A DNA stretch of 64,000 bases from positions 496,001-560,000 of the forward strand of contig OZ252296.1 of NCBI GenBank assembly GCA_965250245.1. The letters are read 5' to 3'. Positions 34,293 through 42,812 of the stretch are shown here, in pieces (position 1 is the stretch's first letter; every line of letters starts with the position of its first letter). The DNA comes from JABDIP01 sp965250245. GTDB taxonomy: Bacteria; Pseudomonadota; Alphaproteobacteria; DSM-16000; Inquilinaceae. The notes beneath the pieces were generated by a model. The model searched no databases, was not told the DNA's origin, and worked only from the letters and a program-made list of their open reading frames with translations. The position numbers and the translations under genes were made by a program.

Positions 34293-35048
34293 TTAGCTCA
34301 GGAACTCCCATTTCGGGGGTTCCGGCCAGGCGCGTTTGCTGTGGCAGAGATTGGCGCGGACGCAGATCTCGGCGACGGCGATGCTGACCGGGACCGGGTT
34401 GATGACCGGCACGCCGATGCGCCGCTGCAACTCGCCGGTGATGTCGTGGAAGGCCATGCTCATGCAGCCGAGCACCAGTGTGTCGGCGCCGTCCTCGCTG
34501 ACCGCGGTGTGGCCTGCCTCGGCGATCCGGTCCAGCGCCGAGTCCCGATCGCGGGCCAGGTCCAGCACCGACATGCCCATGCCGCGCGAGGACACGAAGC
34601 TGTCGCCGAGCCCGTATTTTCGTGCCGCCTGGTGCGGCCGTCCGATCCCGCCATCCAGCGGCGAGATGATCGAAAAGCGGCTGCCGATCTGGGCCGCCAG
34701 GTGCATGGCGCATTGGCCCGAGCCGATGACCGGGATGGTGGCGATCTCACGCGCCGCGTCGAGGCCCGGATCGCCGAAGCAGCTGATGATCACTGCCTCA
34801 TAGCCCTGGGATTCCGCCTCGGCGATGGACCCGAGCATGCCGGGCACGGCCATCGCCGCCTCCACGTCGGACTCGATCGAGGCCGGGCCTTCCGCCGGGA
34901 CGGCCACCTCGACATCGACGTCCGGGCTGGCCCAGTCGTTCAGGATCTTGCGCCGCCGCTCGACCTCGGCGGTTCCGAGATCGGTTTTGTGCTTGGCCGT
35001 GGCGAACTGGTAGAGCAGGCGGATCATGCCGCCGGGTCGGCCGCTCAT
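34293..35048 (-). CDS. Asp/Glu/hydantoin racemase-family protein
   Basis: A 251-residue protein of the Asp/Glu racemase superfamily. The two catalytic cysteines are in VIISCFGDPGLDAAR (Cys90) and TLVLGCMSMAF (Cys195), and the C-terminal GVPVINPVPVSIAVAE motif fits the hydantoin/allantoin racemase branch. Such enzymes interconvert L- and D-forms of hydantoins or related compounds by two-base proton transfer. The start ATG overlaps the stop of M28 gene C (ATGA), so it is co-transcribed with that gene. In combination with M20 enzymes, which in known clusters hydrolyse N-carbamoyl amino acids, it hints at a substrate with mixed or D stereochemistry. Confidence 0.85.
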   Translation of the reverse strand: MSGRPGGMIRLLYQFATAKHKTDLGTAEVERRRKILNDWASPDVDVEVAVPAEGPASIESDVEAAMAVPGMLGSIAEAESQGYEAVIISCFGDPGLDAAREIATIPVIGSGQCAMHLAAQIGSRFSIISPLDGGIGRPHQAARKYGLGDSFVSSRGMGMSVLDLARDRDSALDRIAEAGHTAVSEDGADTLVLGCMSMAFHDITGELQRRIGVPVINPVPVSIAVAEICVRANLCHSKRAWPEPPKWEFLS

Positions 35049-36790
35049 CGCGCCGCCCACTCCACCAGGCGCCGCGCGTCGTTGACCGCGGCGACGTAAC
35101 GGTTCAGCCCCCGCATCAACTGGGTCTTGGCGAAACCGATCGTGTCCGGCCCGTGCTCCGGCAGGGCGGTCGCCGGGTACAGCACGGGCAGCGGCGGGGC
35201 CGTATAGGCCGGATCGTGGGTGAAGCGCGGCCCGGCCGTGAAATGCAGCGGCACCAGGATGCGGGAGAGCGCCATCTGCACCGTGTTGGCCGCCGCCTCG
35301 TCGACCGTGCCGCCATCGATGCCGGCATAGAGCCGGTCCAGCGCCTCTTCCAGGGCCGTGGTGGCCCGCTGCGCCGGGTCGAGGTCGAACCGGTCGCCGG
35401 CGGCCTCCTGATAGCCGGCGATGGTGGCGCGGTATTCGCGCGTCGCCCTGGTCCAGTCCGCCGGCAGCACCGGCGCGTTGGCATGGCGCAGGACCGACAG
35501 GAGATAGATCTTCATGTCGGTCATCAGCACGTCGCGATCGGCGATCTCGATCGTGTCGTTCTCGGTGTGCCAGGCGATGTTGCCGCCGCAACCGCTGACG
35601 TCGTAGTAGCCCTTCTCGGCCCGGACGTCGTTCGGCATGGTGGAACTCAGCATGTAGTAGCTGCTGAGCCCGATATTGTTGAACGAGTAGTCGCCGGCCT
35701 GGTTGGGCCGCTTGAATTGCGGCGCGGTGCCCGTCACCTCCTCGATCACCTGGGTCACGAAAGGCTGCATCTCCGGCATGCAGGTGGTCTGGTGGTAGGA
35801 GGTGGCCCAGCGGCAGCCCGGCGAGTCGCAGTTGATCTGGGCGACGCAGTTTTCGTCGAGGTCGAGCGCGAAGGCGTCGGCATACCAGGTGCTGCCGGCA
35901 TAGCGGCCGGTCGAATGTCCCGGCCACCAGGCGATGCGCACCGACCGCCGCAGCGATTGGCGGTTGTGCCAGAGCACCCGCGCCAGCTCCAGCAGGGTGG
36001 CGTCGCCGGTGGCGTTGTCGCCGATGCCGACATCCCAACTGTCATAATGGCCGTGCACGAAGACGAAGCGCTCCGGTTCGCTCGCGCCGGGGATGTGGAC
36101 CGTCGGAATGGCCTGGGGGTACCAGCCCTCCTGCATCTCGGTGCGGATGGTGGCGCTGCCCCCCTCTCGGGCCAGAGCGATCAGCGCCTGGCCGCTCGGA
36201 TTGTTGACGGAGACGACGGGGATCTTCGGCTTGCGCGGCAGGTCGTCCAGGTCGGGCGTGCCCCAGATCGTGGTGCAGGTCCCCCAATGGATGTCGATGC
36301 CGGGATTGACCGAGATGAGGCCGACCGCGCCCCATTCCTCGGCCAGTTGGGTCAGGGCCGGATTGCCGAACCCCTCGGTGACCAGGATGCGGCCGGCGAT
36401 CCGCGACCGGACCTCGTCCCAGCTCGTGAAGCTGTCCCCGAACAGCTCCCGCACGTCCTTGGAATAGGATCGCAGATTCTTCAGATCGGCGCCCAGATAG
36501 ACCAGGTCGCCGGAAAGGCCTCCCGGCACGCTCACGCTCATCGATGGCGGCTTGGCGCGATGGGTCTCGCCGGCTGCCTCGACGGATGCCGAAATGGGGA
36601 TGCTGAGAAAGATCTCCGGGCGGTGGACGTCGACCGGCACGCCCAGCGCCGCCAACCGTTCGGCGATCACGTCGCCGCCGACATTGACGTCTTCCGGCCG
36701 CCAGCGCGGCAGCTCGGCGAAGGTCTCGATCAGCGACCAGGGCGCCTCGAGAGACAACGCATCGAGCAGGGTCTGTTCCACCGATTTCAT
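35045..36790 (-). CDS. M28-fold metallopeptidase-like protein C
   Basis: A 581-residue paralogue of A and B with the same N-terminal region (PWSLIETFAELPRWRPEDVN), PA-like insertion and metal-site motifs (FVHGHYDSWD, IGDNATGDA, NCDSPGC, IAWHTENDT). The usual Glu-Glu is again replaced: WWPGHSTGRYAGS. Start ATG 36790 is preceded by GGGAGGCATAGCTC. It forms an operon with the racemase (ATGA overlap) and is divergent from the Dpp-like transporter, with an IclR-type palindrome between them. No signal peptide, so substrates must first enter the cell, presumably by that transporter. Confidence 0.82.
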   Translation of the reverse strand: MKSVEQTLLDALSLEAPWSLIETFAELPRWRPEDVNVGGDVIAERLAALGVPVDVHRPEIFLSIPISASVEAAGETHRAKPPSMSVSVPGGLSGDLVYLGADLKNLRSYSKDVRELFGDSFTSWDEVRSRIAGRILVTEGFGNPALTQLAEEWGAVGLISVNPGIDIHWGTCTTIWGTPDLDDLPRKPKIPVVSVNNPSGQALIALAREGGSATIRTEMQEGWYPQAIPTVHIPGASEPERFVFVHGHYDSWDVGIGDNATGDATLLELARVLWHNRQSLRRSVRIAWWPGHSTGRYAGSTWYADAFALDLDENCVAQINCDSPGCRWATSYHQTTCMPEMQPFVTQVIEEVTGTAPQFKRPNQAGDYSFNNIGLSSYYMLSSTMPNDVRAEKGYYDVSGCGGNIAWHTENDTIEIADRDVLMTDMKIYLLSVLRHANAPVLPADWTRATREYRATIAGYQEAAGDRFDLDPAQRATTALEEALDRLYAGIDGGTVDEAAANTVQMALSRILVPLHFTAGPRFTHDPAYTAPPLPVLYPATALPEHGPDTIGFAKTQLMRGLNRYVAAVNDARRLVEWAAR

Positions 36791-37123
36791 GAGCTATGCC
36801 TCCCATGGACCATCGTCGCCGCTGTCGACATCGGCCCAATTGGACTTCGATGCGACAAAATCGTTTACCCAGCCTAATTCGTAAGACAGAATAATGAAAC
36901 AGCGTTTCGGCGAATGAAAAAGTATCGCATTCGTTGGGGCGCGTCGCAGCCGGTCGACAGGGTCCGGCTGCGGTGGAATGATGGTTGAAAAGGCGGTCCG
37001 CCGGTGCGGGAGGCACGGGGCGGTGTCCGCTGCGGGTCGGACGGGATGCCGTGGGATGGCGCCATCTCCGTCCGGCACGCGACATCGGCAGACGGAAAGA
37101 GCTGCCAAGATCGGAGGCAGACC
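36791..37123. promoter_or_regulatory. Divergent promoter region between M28 gene C and the ABC transporter operon
   Basis: 333 bases without a gene. They contain the palindrome TGAAAC-AGC-GTTTCG at 36895-36909, a nearby TGAAAA, an AT-richer part (36855-36925), and the ribosome site GGAGG of the transporter binding protein. Nothing else stands out. Confidence 0.6.
36895..36909. promoter_or_regulatory. IclR-type operator in the divergent M28 C / ABC transporter promoter
   Basis: TGAAAC-AGC-GTTTCG, one base from a perfect palindrome and sharing its half-site with 28166 and 29137. It lies 105 bases before M28 gene C and 215 before the binding-protein gene, so it could control both. Confidence 0.55.
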
Positions 37124-38803
37124 ATGAAGAAAGCAGCAACGTTGTTGTCCGCCATCGCGCTCGGGTCCGGCGCCTTGGCGATCGATGCCGGCTTCCTGGC
37201 CACCGAGGCGACGGCCGCTGGCGATCAGGTACGGCCGCTGACGCTTTGGGCCCGCACCCAGGCCGCCAACCCGCAGGCCTATCAGGCGGCGCAGCTGATC
37301 GCGCAGAACTGGCGCCAGCTCGGCCTGGAGGTCGAGGTGCGCGGCATCCCGCGGCCGCAGCAGTCGGACCTGGTCTGGTACAACCGCGACAAATGGGACG
37401 TGACCATGTGGCAGATGGTCGGACGCCCCGAGCGCAGCGATCCGGACGAGTTCGTCTTCAACCTGTTCCACTCGACCACGGCGCCCACCGGCTACAATTT
37501 CGTCGGCTACATCAATCCGGAATACGACGCGATCGCCGAGCAGCAACGGCGCACCACCAATGTGGACGAGCGTCGGGATCTGGTGTTCAAGGCGCAGGAG
37601 ATTATCGACGAGGATCAGGTCTATGCCTTCCTGGTCTATCCCTCCAAGGTCTATGCCTTCGACAACACCGTGTTCGCGGCGGGCTCGGTGGTCGAGCAGC
37701 CCGGTCTAGGGATCAAGAACTTCTGGACCTATGTCGGCGCGGAGCCGGTCTCCGATCAGCGTGACATGATCCTGAACAGCTCCGACGAGCTGAACGCGAT
37801 CAATCCGTTCTACATCAGCGGCGCCACCGACAGCTGGGTGACCGAGCTGATCTGGGACCGGCTGATGCGGATCGGCCCGGACGGCCTGCCGCAGCCCTGG
37901 GCGGCGGAAACCGTCACCTGGAACGACGACAACACCCTGGACGTGACGCTGCGCTCGGGCATGACCTGGCATGACGGCCAGCCGGTCACCTCCGAGGACG
38001 TGGTGTTCTCGTTCTCCGCGCCGGCCACCGGCGACCTGGTGCCGATGTACAAGCCCTTCGTGGCCAACATCGCCAGTGTCGAGGCGGTCGACGAGCTGAC
38101 CGTCCGCTTCACCCTGAACGAGCCCAGCGCCGCCTTCCTGACGTCATCGCTCGCCAAGCTCAACCTGGCGCCGAAGCATGTCTGGGAGCCGCTTCTGGCC
38201 TCCATCGAGGGCACGGCCGACAACGCGGAATCGATCCTTGAGGAGTCCCGGATCGGCTCCGGCCCGTTCCGCTTCGCGCGCTGGAACTTCCAGGAGGAGG
38301 TGGTGCTCGAGGCCAATGCCGATCACTGGTCGGCGCCCAACGTCGATCGCTGGATCGTCCGCGTGGTGCCGAACGTCGAGGCCAGCCTTGGCATGCTGCG
38401 GCGGGGCGAGATCAACTTCATGAGCGACTACACCGGCGATCCGCAGGTGTTGCTGGACGTGGCTTCGGAGGATGGCGATCTGGAAGTGATCGACTCCATC
38501 GACATCGGCTTCCAGTACCTGGCCTTCAACCATCGCCGGGCGCCGTTCAACGACGCCACGCTGCGCAAGGCCCTGTCGCTGGTGATCGACCGCAACCTGA
38601 TGGTGGCGGCGGCCTGGAACGGCTTCGCGGTGCCGGCCAACAGCCATGTCTCGCCGGCGCTGGCCTTCTGGCACAACGACGCCACGGATGACATGCAGAC
38701 CGGGCTCGAGGTCGCCAAGTCGCTGCTGGCGGAAGGCGGCTACGAGGTGATCGACGGCCGGCTGCACTATCCGGACGGCGTGACGGAGCAGTTCGCCGAG
38801 TAG
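37124..38803 (+). CDS. ABC transporter solute-binding protein, family 5, in circularly permuted order
   Basis: A 559-residue exported protein: signal peptide (MKKAATLLSAIALGSG to about residue 33), start behind GGAGG. Residues 36-205 match what is normally the C-terminal part of Dpp/Opp binding proteins: TLWARTQAANPQAYQAAQLIAQNWRQLGLEVEV, GYINPEYDAIAEQQR, and the VYAFLVYPSKVYAFDN region. Residues 212-559 match the normal N-terminal and middle part: DMILNSSDELNAINPFYIS, WAAETVTWNDDNTLDVTLRSGMTWHDGQPVTSEDVVFSF, GSGPFRFARW, ATLRKALSLVIDRNLM, AKSLLAEGGYEVIDG. The end (DGRLHYPDG) would join smoothly to the start (RPLTLWARTQ) in a normal protein. Total length is normal, and no second copy follows, so this looks like a real circular permutation. 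Confidence 0.85.
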   Translation: MKKAATLLSAIALGSGALAIDAGFLATEATAAGDQVRPLTLWARTQAANPQAYQAAQLIAQNWRQLGLEVEVRGIPRPQQSDLVWYNRDKWDVTMWQMVGRPERSDPDEFVFNLFHSTTAPTGYNFVGYINPEYDAIAEQQRRTTNVDERRDLVFKAQEIIDEDQVYAFLVYPSKVYAFDNTVFAAGSVVEQPGLGIKNFWTYVGAEPVSDQRDMILNSSDELNAINPFYISGATDSWVTELIWDRLMRIGPDGLPQPWAAETVTWNDDNTLDVTLRSGMTWHDGQPVTSEDVVFSFSAPATGDLVPMYKPFVANIASVEAVDELTVRFTLNEPSAAFLTSSLAKLNLAPKHVWEPLLASIEGTADNAESILEESRIGSGPFRFARWNFQEEVVLEANADHWSAPNVDRWIVRVVPNVEASLGMLRRGEINFMSDYTGDPQVLLDVASEDGDLEVIDSIDIGFQYLAFNHRRAPFNDATLRKALSLVIDRNLMVAAAWNGFAVPANSHVSPALAFWHNDATDDMQTGLEVAKSLLAEGGYEVIDGRLHYPDGVTEQFAE

Positions 38804-38832
38804 CGTCTGACCGTAGAGCGCAATGACCCGGC

Positions 38833-39810
38833 ATGAGGCTGTTCGCGAACAGGTTCCTGCATATGGTCTTCGTCCTTTGGGCGGTGGCCACCATCCTGTT
38901 CTTCATGTTCAGGCTCATGCCGGGCACGCCGCTCGCGGCGTTCATCGACAATACGCTCACCGAGGAGCAGCAGCAGGCGCTGATCCGGCAGTTCGGTCTG
39001 GACCTGCCGCTGTACCAGCAATACTGGAAGTTCCTGGTCAACCTGCTGCAGGGTGACCTCGGCCAGTCCTTCTTCTTCAAGAAGCCGGTCACCGAGGTCC
39101 TGTTCAGCGTATTCCCCAATACGGTCCTGCTGACCGTGACCTCCCTGCTGATCGCCTACGGCTTCGGGATCGTCGCCGGTGCCTTCCTGGCCTGGAAGCG
39201 CGGCACCTGGTTCGAGGGCGTCGGCATCCCGGTGGTGCTGACCAGCCGCGCCGCGCCGGAGTTCTGGATCGGCATGGTGCTGCTGGCGATCTTCAGCTTC
39301 AATTTGCACTGGTTCCCCTCCGGCGGCGCCAACTCCACCGGGTCCTCCTGGGACAGCGAGTGGCACCGCATCTTCTCGCTCGACTTCGCGCATCACCTGG
39401 CGCTGCCGGCGATCACGCTGGCGGTCTATCTGCAGGGGCTGCCGCTGTTGCTGATGCGCTCCAACATGCTGGAGGTGATGCAGGAGGAGTTCGTCACCAT
39501 GGCCCGCATGAAGGGGCTGAGCGAGTGGACCATCGTCATGCGCCACGCCGCCCGCAATGCGTTGCTGCCTGTGGTCACCGCCTTCGCGCTGGGCATCGGC
39601 TTTTCGGTCGGCGGCAATGTGGTGGTGGAGACCGTGTTCAGCTGGCCCGGCATCGGCCGGCTGCTGGTCAACGCCGTTGCCTCCAGCGACTACCCGCTGG
39701 CGCAGGGAGCATTCCTGCTGATCACCGCGGTGCTGGTGACCATGAACTTCATTGCCGACATGCTCTACGCGGTTCTGGATCCGAGGGTGTCCCATGGCAG
39801 TCGCCGCTGA
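38833..39810 (+). CDS. DppB-like dipeptide/oligopeptide ABC permease
   Basis: A 325-residue inner-membrane permease with about six membrane segments: the first is LHMVFVLWAVATILFFMF and the last are near the C-terminus. The DppB/OppB signature is FRLMPGTPL followed by the periplasmic loop LTEEQQQALIRQFGLDLPLYQQYWKFL. The EAA loop, which contacts the ATPases, reads EEFVTMARMKGLSEWTIVMRHAARNALLPVV. It lies 29 bases after the binding protein and overlaps the next permease. It should form the translocation channel with the DppC-like protein for peptides or peptide-like substrates bound by the permuted binding protein. Confidence 0.9.
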   Translation: MRLFANRFLHMVFVLWAVATILFFMFRLMPGTPLAAFIDNTLTEEQQQALIRQFGLDLPLYQQYWKFLVNLLQGDLGQSFFFKKPVTEVLFSVFPNTVLLTVTSLLIAYGFGIVAGAFLAWKRGTWFEGVGIPVVLTSRAAPEFWIGMVLLAIFSFNLHWFPSGGANSTGSSWDSEWHRIFSLDFAHHLALPAITLAVYLQGLPLLLMRSNMLEVMQEEFVTMARMKGLSEWTIVMRHAARNALLPVVTAFALGIGFSVGGNVVVETVFSWPGIGRLLVNAVASSDYPLAQGAFLLITAVLVTMNFIADMLYAVLDPRVSHGSRR

Positions 39811-40714
39811 GGCCCCGCCGGCCGGCCGCCGGCCGCCCGCCCTGGTCCGGCTCGCCACGGCGGCGCGCCGGCTGATCGCCTTGCCGACCCGCGACCCGTT
39901 CGCCATGGCCGGCCTCGTGATCTATGTGCTGTTCGTCCTGGTCGCGGCCTTTGCCGATGTACTGGCGACACACGATCCGAACGAGATCCTGTTCCTGGAA
40001 AGCGGCCGCCTGGCGCGCAGCATCCCGCCCGGCTTTGATCATTTCCTCGGCACCACCAATCTCGGCCGGGATATCTATTCCCAGCTCGTCCTCGGCACCC
40101 GTGGTGCGCTGATCGTCGGCGTCACCGCCGCCTTCGCCGTCGTCACCGTCGGGACCGTGATCGGTCTCGTCTCCGGCTATCTCGGCGGCCTGATCGACAC
40201 GCTGCTGATGCGGCTCGCGGACATCGCGCTCGGCATCCCGTTCCTGCCCTTCGTGATCGTGCTGGTGGCGTTTCTGGGGCCCGGCACGTGGAACGTGGTG
40301 CTGGGCATCGCGCTGTTGCTGTGGCCGAACACGGCTCGGGTGATCCGCAGCCAGGTGCTCAGCTTGCGCGAACGCTCCTTCGTCGAAGCGGCGCGGGTGA
40401 CCGGCTCGGGGACCTGGCGGGTGCTGTTCGTGCACATCGCCCCCAACATCCTGCCGCTGTCGCTGCTCTACGGGTCGATTGCCGTGGGCTGGGCGATCCT
40501 CACCGAGGCGGCGATCAACTTCCTCGGCTTCGGCTCGTCGGAGACCATCTCCTGGGGCTACATGCTGCAGGACGCCTACGCCTCCCAGGCCCTGTCGCGC
40601 GGCCACTATTTCTGGTTTGTGCCGCCGGGCATCTGCATCGTGCTCGTCGTGGTCGCCGGCTTCTTCATCAGCCGCGGCTATGAGGAACTGTTCTTCCCGA
40701 AACTGCGCGACTGA
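39794..40714 (+). CDS. DppC-like dipeptide/oligopeptide ABC permease
   Basis: A 306-residue partner permease. The ATG at 39794 overlaps the dppB-like stop by 17 bases and is the start of the recognisable protein. An N-terminal membrane segment (AMAGLVIYVLFVLVAAFADVLATHDPN) and the motif HFLGTTNLGRDIYSQLVLGTRGALIVG are typical of DppC/OppC. The EAA loop is RSFVEAARVTGSGTWRVLFVHIAPNILPLSLLY. Four further membrane segments follow. It is encoded in the middle of the transporter operon, seven bases before the first ATPase gene. Confidence 0.9.
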   Translation: MAVAAEAPPAGRRPPALVRLATAARRLIALPTRDPFAMAGLVIYVLFVLVAAFADVLATHDPNEILFLESGRLARSIPPGFDHFLGTTNLGRDIYSQLVLGTRGALIVGVTAAFAVVTVGTVIGLVSGYLGGLIDTLLMRLADIALGIPFLPFVIVLVAFLGPGTWNVVLGIALLLWPNTARVIRSQVLSLRERSFVEAARVTGSGTWRVLFVHIAPNILPLSLLYGSIAVGWAILTEAAINFLGFGSSETISWGYMLQDAYASQALSRGHYFWFVPPGICIVLVVVAGFFISRGYEELFFPKLRD

Positions 40715-40721
40715 GCCGCCG

Positions 40722-41753
40722 ATGCCGCCGATCCTCTCCATCCAGGACCTGACCGTGCAGTACCGGACCGCCCGCGGCACGATTCAGGCCGTGGACGGCG
40801 CCTCGTTCGACGTGCCGGCGGGTGCCGTGGTCGGGCTGGTTGGGGAGTCTGGCTGTGGCAAGACCACCGCCGCCCGCGCGATCACCGGCGTGATCCCGGC
40901 CAATGCCGACATCGTCGGCGGCCGCATCGTGTTCGGCGACCGCAACCTCGCGGGGCTGAGCCATCGGCAGATGGAGCCGGTGCGCTGGCGCGAGATCGCT
41001 TTCATCCCGCAGAGCGCCATGAATTCGCTCGACCCGGTCTACCGGGTCGGCTCGCAGTTGATGGAGGTGCTGGTCGACCGCGGCGGCATGGACAAGGCGA
41101 CCGCCCGGGCGCGGGCGGCCGAGCTGTTCGAGATGGTCGGGCTGGACCCCAAGCGCCTGCGCGATTTCCCGCACCAGTTCAGCGGCGGCATGCGCCAGCG
41201 CGCCGCCATTGCCCTGGCGCTGGCCCTGGAGCCGAAGCTGATCATCGCCGACGAGCCGGTCACCGCGCTGGACGTTGTGGTGCAGCGGCAGGTGCTGGAC
41301 GTGTTCAAGTCTCTGCAGGAACGGCTCGGGCTGTCGGTCATCCTGGTCACCCACGACATCAGCGTGGTGGCGTACACCTGCGACCAAGTGGTGGTGATGT
41401 ATGCCGGCCAGGTCGTGGAATCCGGGCCGGTCGGGACCGTGCTTGCCGCCCCGAGCCACCCCTACACCATGGGTCTGTACAACGCCTTCCCGGACCTGCA
41501 GCGCAGCAGCGGCATCCTGGTGCCGATCGAGGGCAGCCCGCCCGACCTGATGCATCCGCCGACCGGGTGCCGGTTCCGCGCGCGTTGCCCGTTCGCCATC
41601 GAGCCGTGCACCAAGCCGCCGCAGTTCGCGGAGACCGGACCCGGTCACGCGGCGGCCTGCTGGCGTGCCGACGAGGCGGCGACCCTACGGACGCAGGCGG
41701 AGGATCCGGCGACCTGGTCAGTCGGTGCGGCGCGGGAGGCCCAACCGGCATGA
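40722..41753 (+). CDS. DppD-like ABC ATPase
   Basis: A 343-residue nucleotide-binding subunit. Walker A GLVGESGCGKTT, signature QFSGGMRQRAAIA, Walker B KLIIADEPVTALD, and the switch His in ILVTHD are all present. The C-terminal oligopeptide/dipeptide extension (CRFRARCPFAIEPCTKPP) has the Cys-rich pattern that in DppD/OppD binds an iron-sulphur or zinc centre. The ATG lies 7 bases after the permease stop. It powers uptake together with the DppF-like protein encoded by the next gene. Confidence 0.92.
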   Translation: MPPILSIQDLTVQYRTARGTIQAVDGASFDVPAGAVVGLVGESGCGKTTAARAITGVIPANADIVGGRIVFGDRNLAGLSHRQMEPVRWREIAFIPQSAMNSLDPVYRVGSQLMEVLVDRGGMDKATARARAAELFEMVGLDPKRLRDFPHQFSGGMRQRAAIALALALEPKLIIADEPVTALDVVVQRQVLDVFKSLQERLGLSVILVTHDISVVAYTCDQVVVMYAGQVVESGPVGTVLAAPSHPYTMGLYNAFPDLQRSSGILVPIEGSPPDLMHPPTGCRFRARCPFAIEPCTKPPQFAETGPGHAAACWRADEAATLRTQAEDPATWSVGAAREAQPA

Positions 41754-42730
41754 ACGCCCTGCTCGACGTCGCGGAGTTGACGAAGCACTTCCCGGTCTCC
41801 CGCTCGCTGGCGGATTTCGCCGCCGGGCGACGGCCGGTGGTACGGGCCGTCGACGGCGTCAGCTTCACCCTGCAGGACGGCGAGAGCGTCGGCATCCTCG
41901 GCGAGTCCGGCTGCGGCAAGACCACCATGGGCCGGCTGCTGCTGAAGCTGATCGAACCGACCGCCGGCAGCATCCGGTTCGACGGCGTCGACGTCTCGGC
42001 CCTGAAGGGAGAGGACCTGCTGGCATTCCGCATGCGCGCCCAGCTCGTCTTCCAGAACCCGTTCGATGCGCTCAACCCGCGCTTCACCATCTACCGGGCC
42101 CTGACCGAACCGCTGGTCAATGCCAAGGTGCCGCGGGAGGAGTATCGCGAACGGGCGCTGAAGGCGGTGCGCCGGGTGCACATGCCGGATCTCGACCAGT
42201 ACGCAGACAAGTTCCCGCACCAGCTCTCCGGCGGCCAGTTGCAGCGCATCGTGCTGGCGCGGGCGCTGATCCTGGAGCCGAAATTCGTCGTTGCCGACGA
42301 GCCGGTCTCCATGCTCGATGTCAGCGTCCGCGCCGGCATCCTCAACGTCATGCGCGAGGTGCGCGACACGCTGGGGCTGACCGCGGTCTACATCTCCCAC
42401 GACCTGGCCCTGGTCCGCTATGTCTGCGCCCGGACGATCACCATGTATCTGGGCATCGTGGTCGAGGACGGACCGACCGAGGAGGTCGTCCGCAACCCGC
42501 AGCACCCCTACACCCAGGCGCTGGTCAAGGCGGTTCCGGTGCCGCATGTGGAGCAGTCGCACGAGCCGCTGCCGATCACCGGCGGCGTTCCCGATGCGCG
42601 CAATCCCGCATCCGGCTGCCGCTTCCGCGACCGCTGCCCCTATGCGTTCGCGCGATGCGCCGAAGAGGCGCCGCCACTGACGCAGATCGCCCCGAACCAC
42701 CGCGTCGCCTGCCATCTGCTGACATCCTGA
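41750..42730 (+). CDS. DppF-like ABC ATPase
   Basis: A 326-residue second nucleotide-binding subunit starting at ATG 41750, overlapping the DppD-like stop as ATGA. Walker A GILGESGCGKTT, signature QLSGGQLQRIVLA, Walker B FVVADEPVSMLD and ISHD are intact. The C-terminal oligopeptide extension has CRFRDRCPYAFARCAE. It completes a full importer (binding protein, two permeases, two ATPases). A GC-rich stem GCCC-GTTC-GGGC directly after the stop (42738-42750) may help to end transcription. Confidence 0.92.
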   Translation: MNALLDVAELTKHFPVSRSLADFAAGRRPVVRAVDGVSFTLQDGESVGILGESGCGKTTMGRLLLKLIEPTAGSIRFDGVDVSALKGEDLLAFRMRAQLVFQNPFDALNPRFTIYRALTEPLVNAKVPREEYRERALKAVRRVHMPDLDQYADKFPHQLSGGQLQRIVLARALILEPKFVVADEPVSMLDVSVRAGILNVMREVRDTLGLTAVYISHDLALVRYVCARTITMYLGIVVEDGPTEEVVRNPQHPYTQALVKAVPVPHVEQSHEPLPITGGVPDARNPASGCRFRDRCPYAFARCAEEAPPLTQIAPNHRVACHLLTS

Positions 42731-42754
42731 CCGCTCCGCCCGTTCGGGCGCGAC

Positions 42755-42770
42755 TGTGCGATTCATCACA
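42755..42770. promoter_or_regulatory. Crp-like palindrome upstream of the VgrG island
   Basis: TGTGC-GATTCA-TCACA has the 5-6-5 layout of Crp sites and the same TGTGSGATT opening as the palindrome at 5089. It lies over 300 bases from vgrG, so it could be chance. Confidence 0.35.
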
Positions 42771-42812
42771 CCCGCGCTTGGGTCGACCGGCTACGGTTCC
42801 AGGTCCTTTGTC

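Noticed and set aside
37124..38803. Binding protein as a fusion of two broken genes
   Set aside because: The two parts complement each other once, share no duplicated segment, and are in frame behind one signal peptide; permutation is simpler.
42738..42750. Strong terminator after the transporter operon
   Set aside because: A short GC stem exists (GCCC-GTTC-GGGC) but no T-run follows, so it is only mentioned with the intergenic region.
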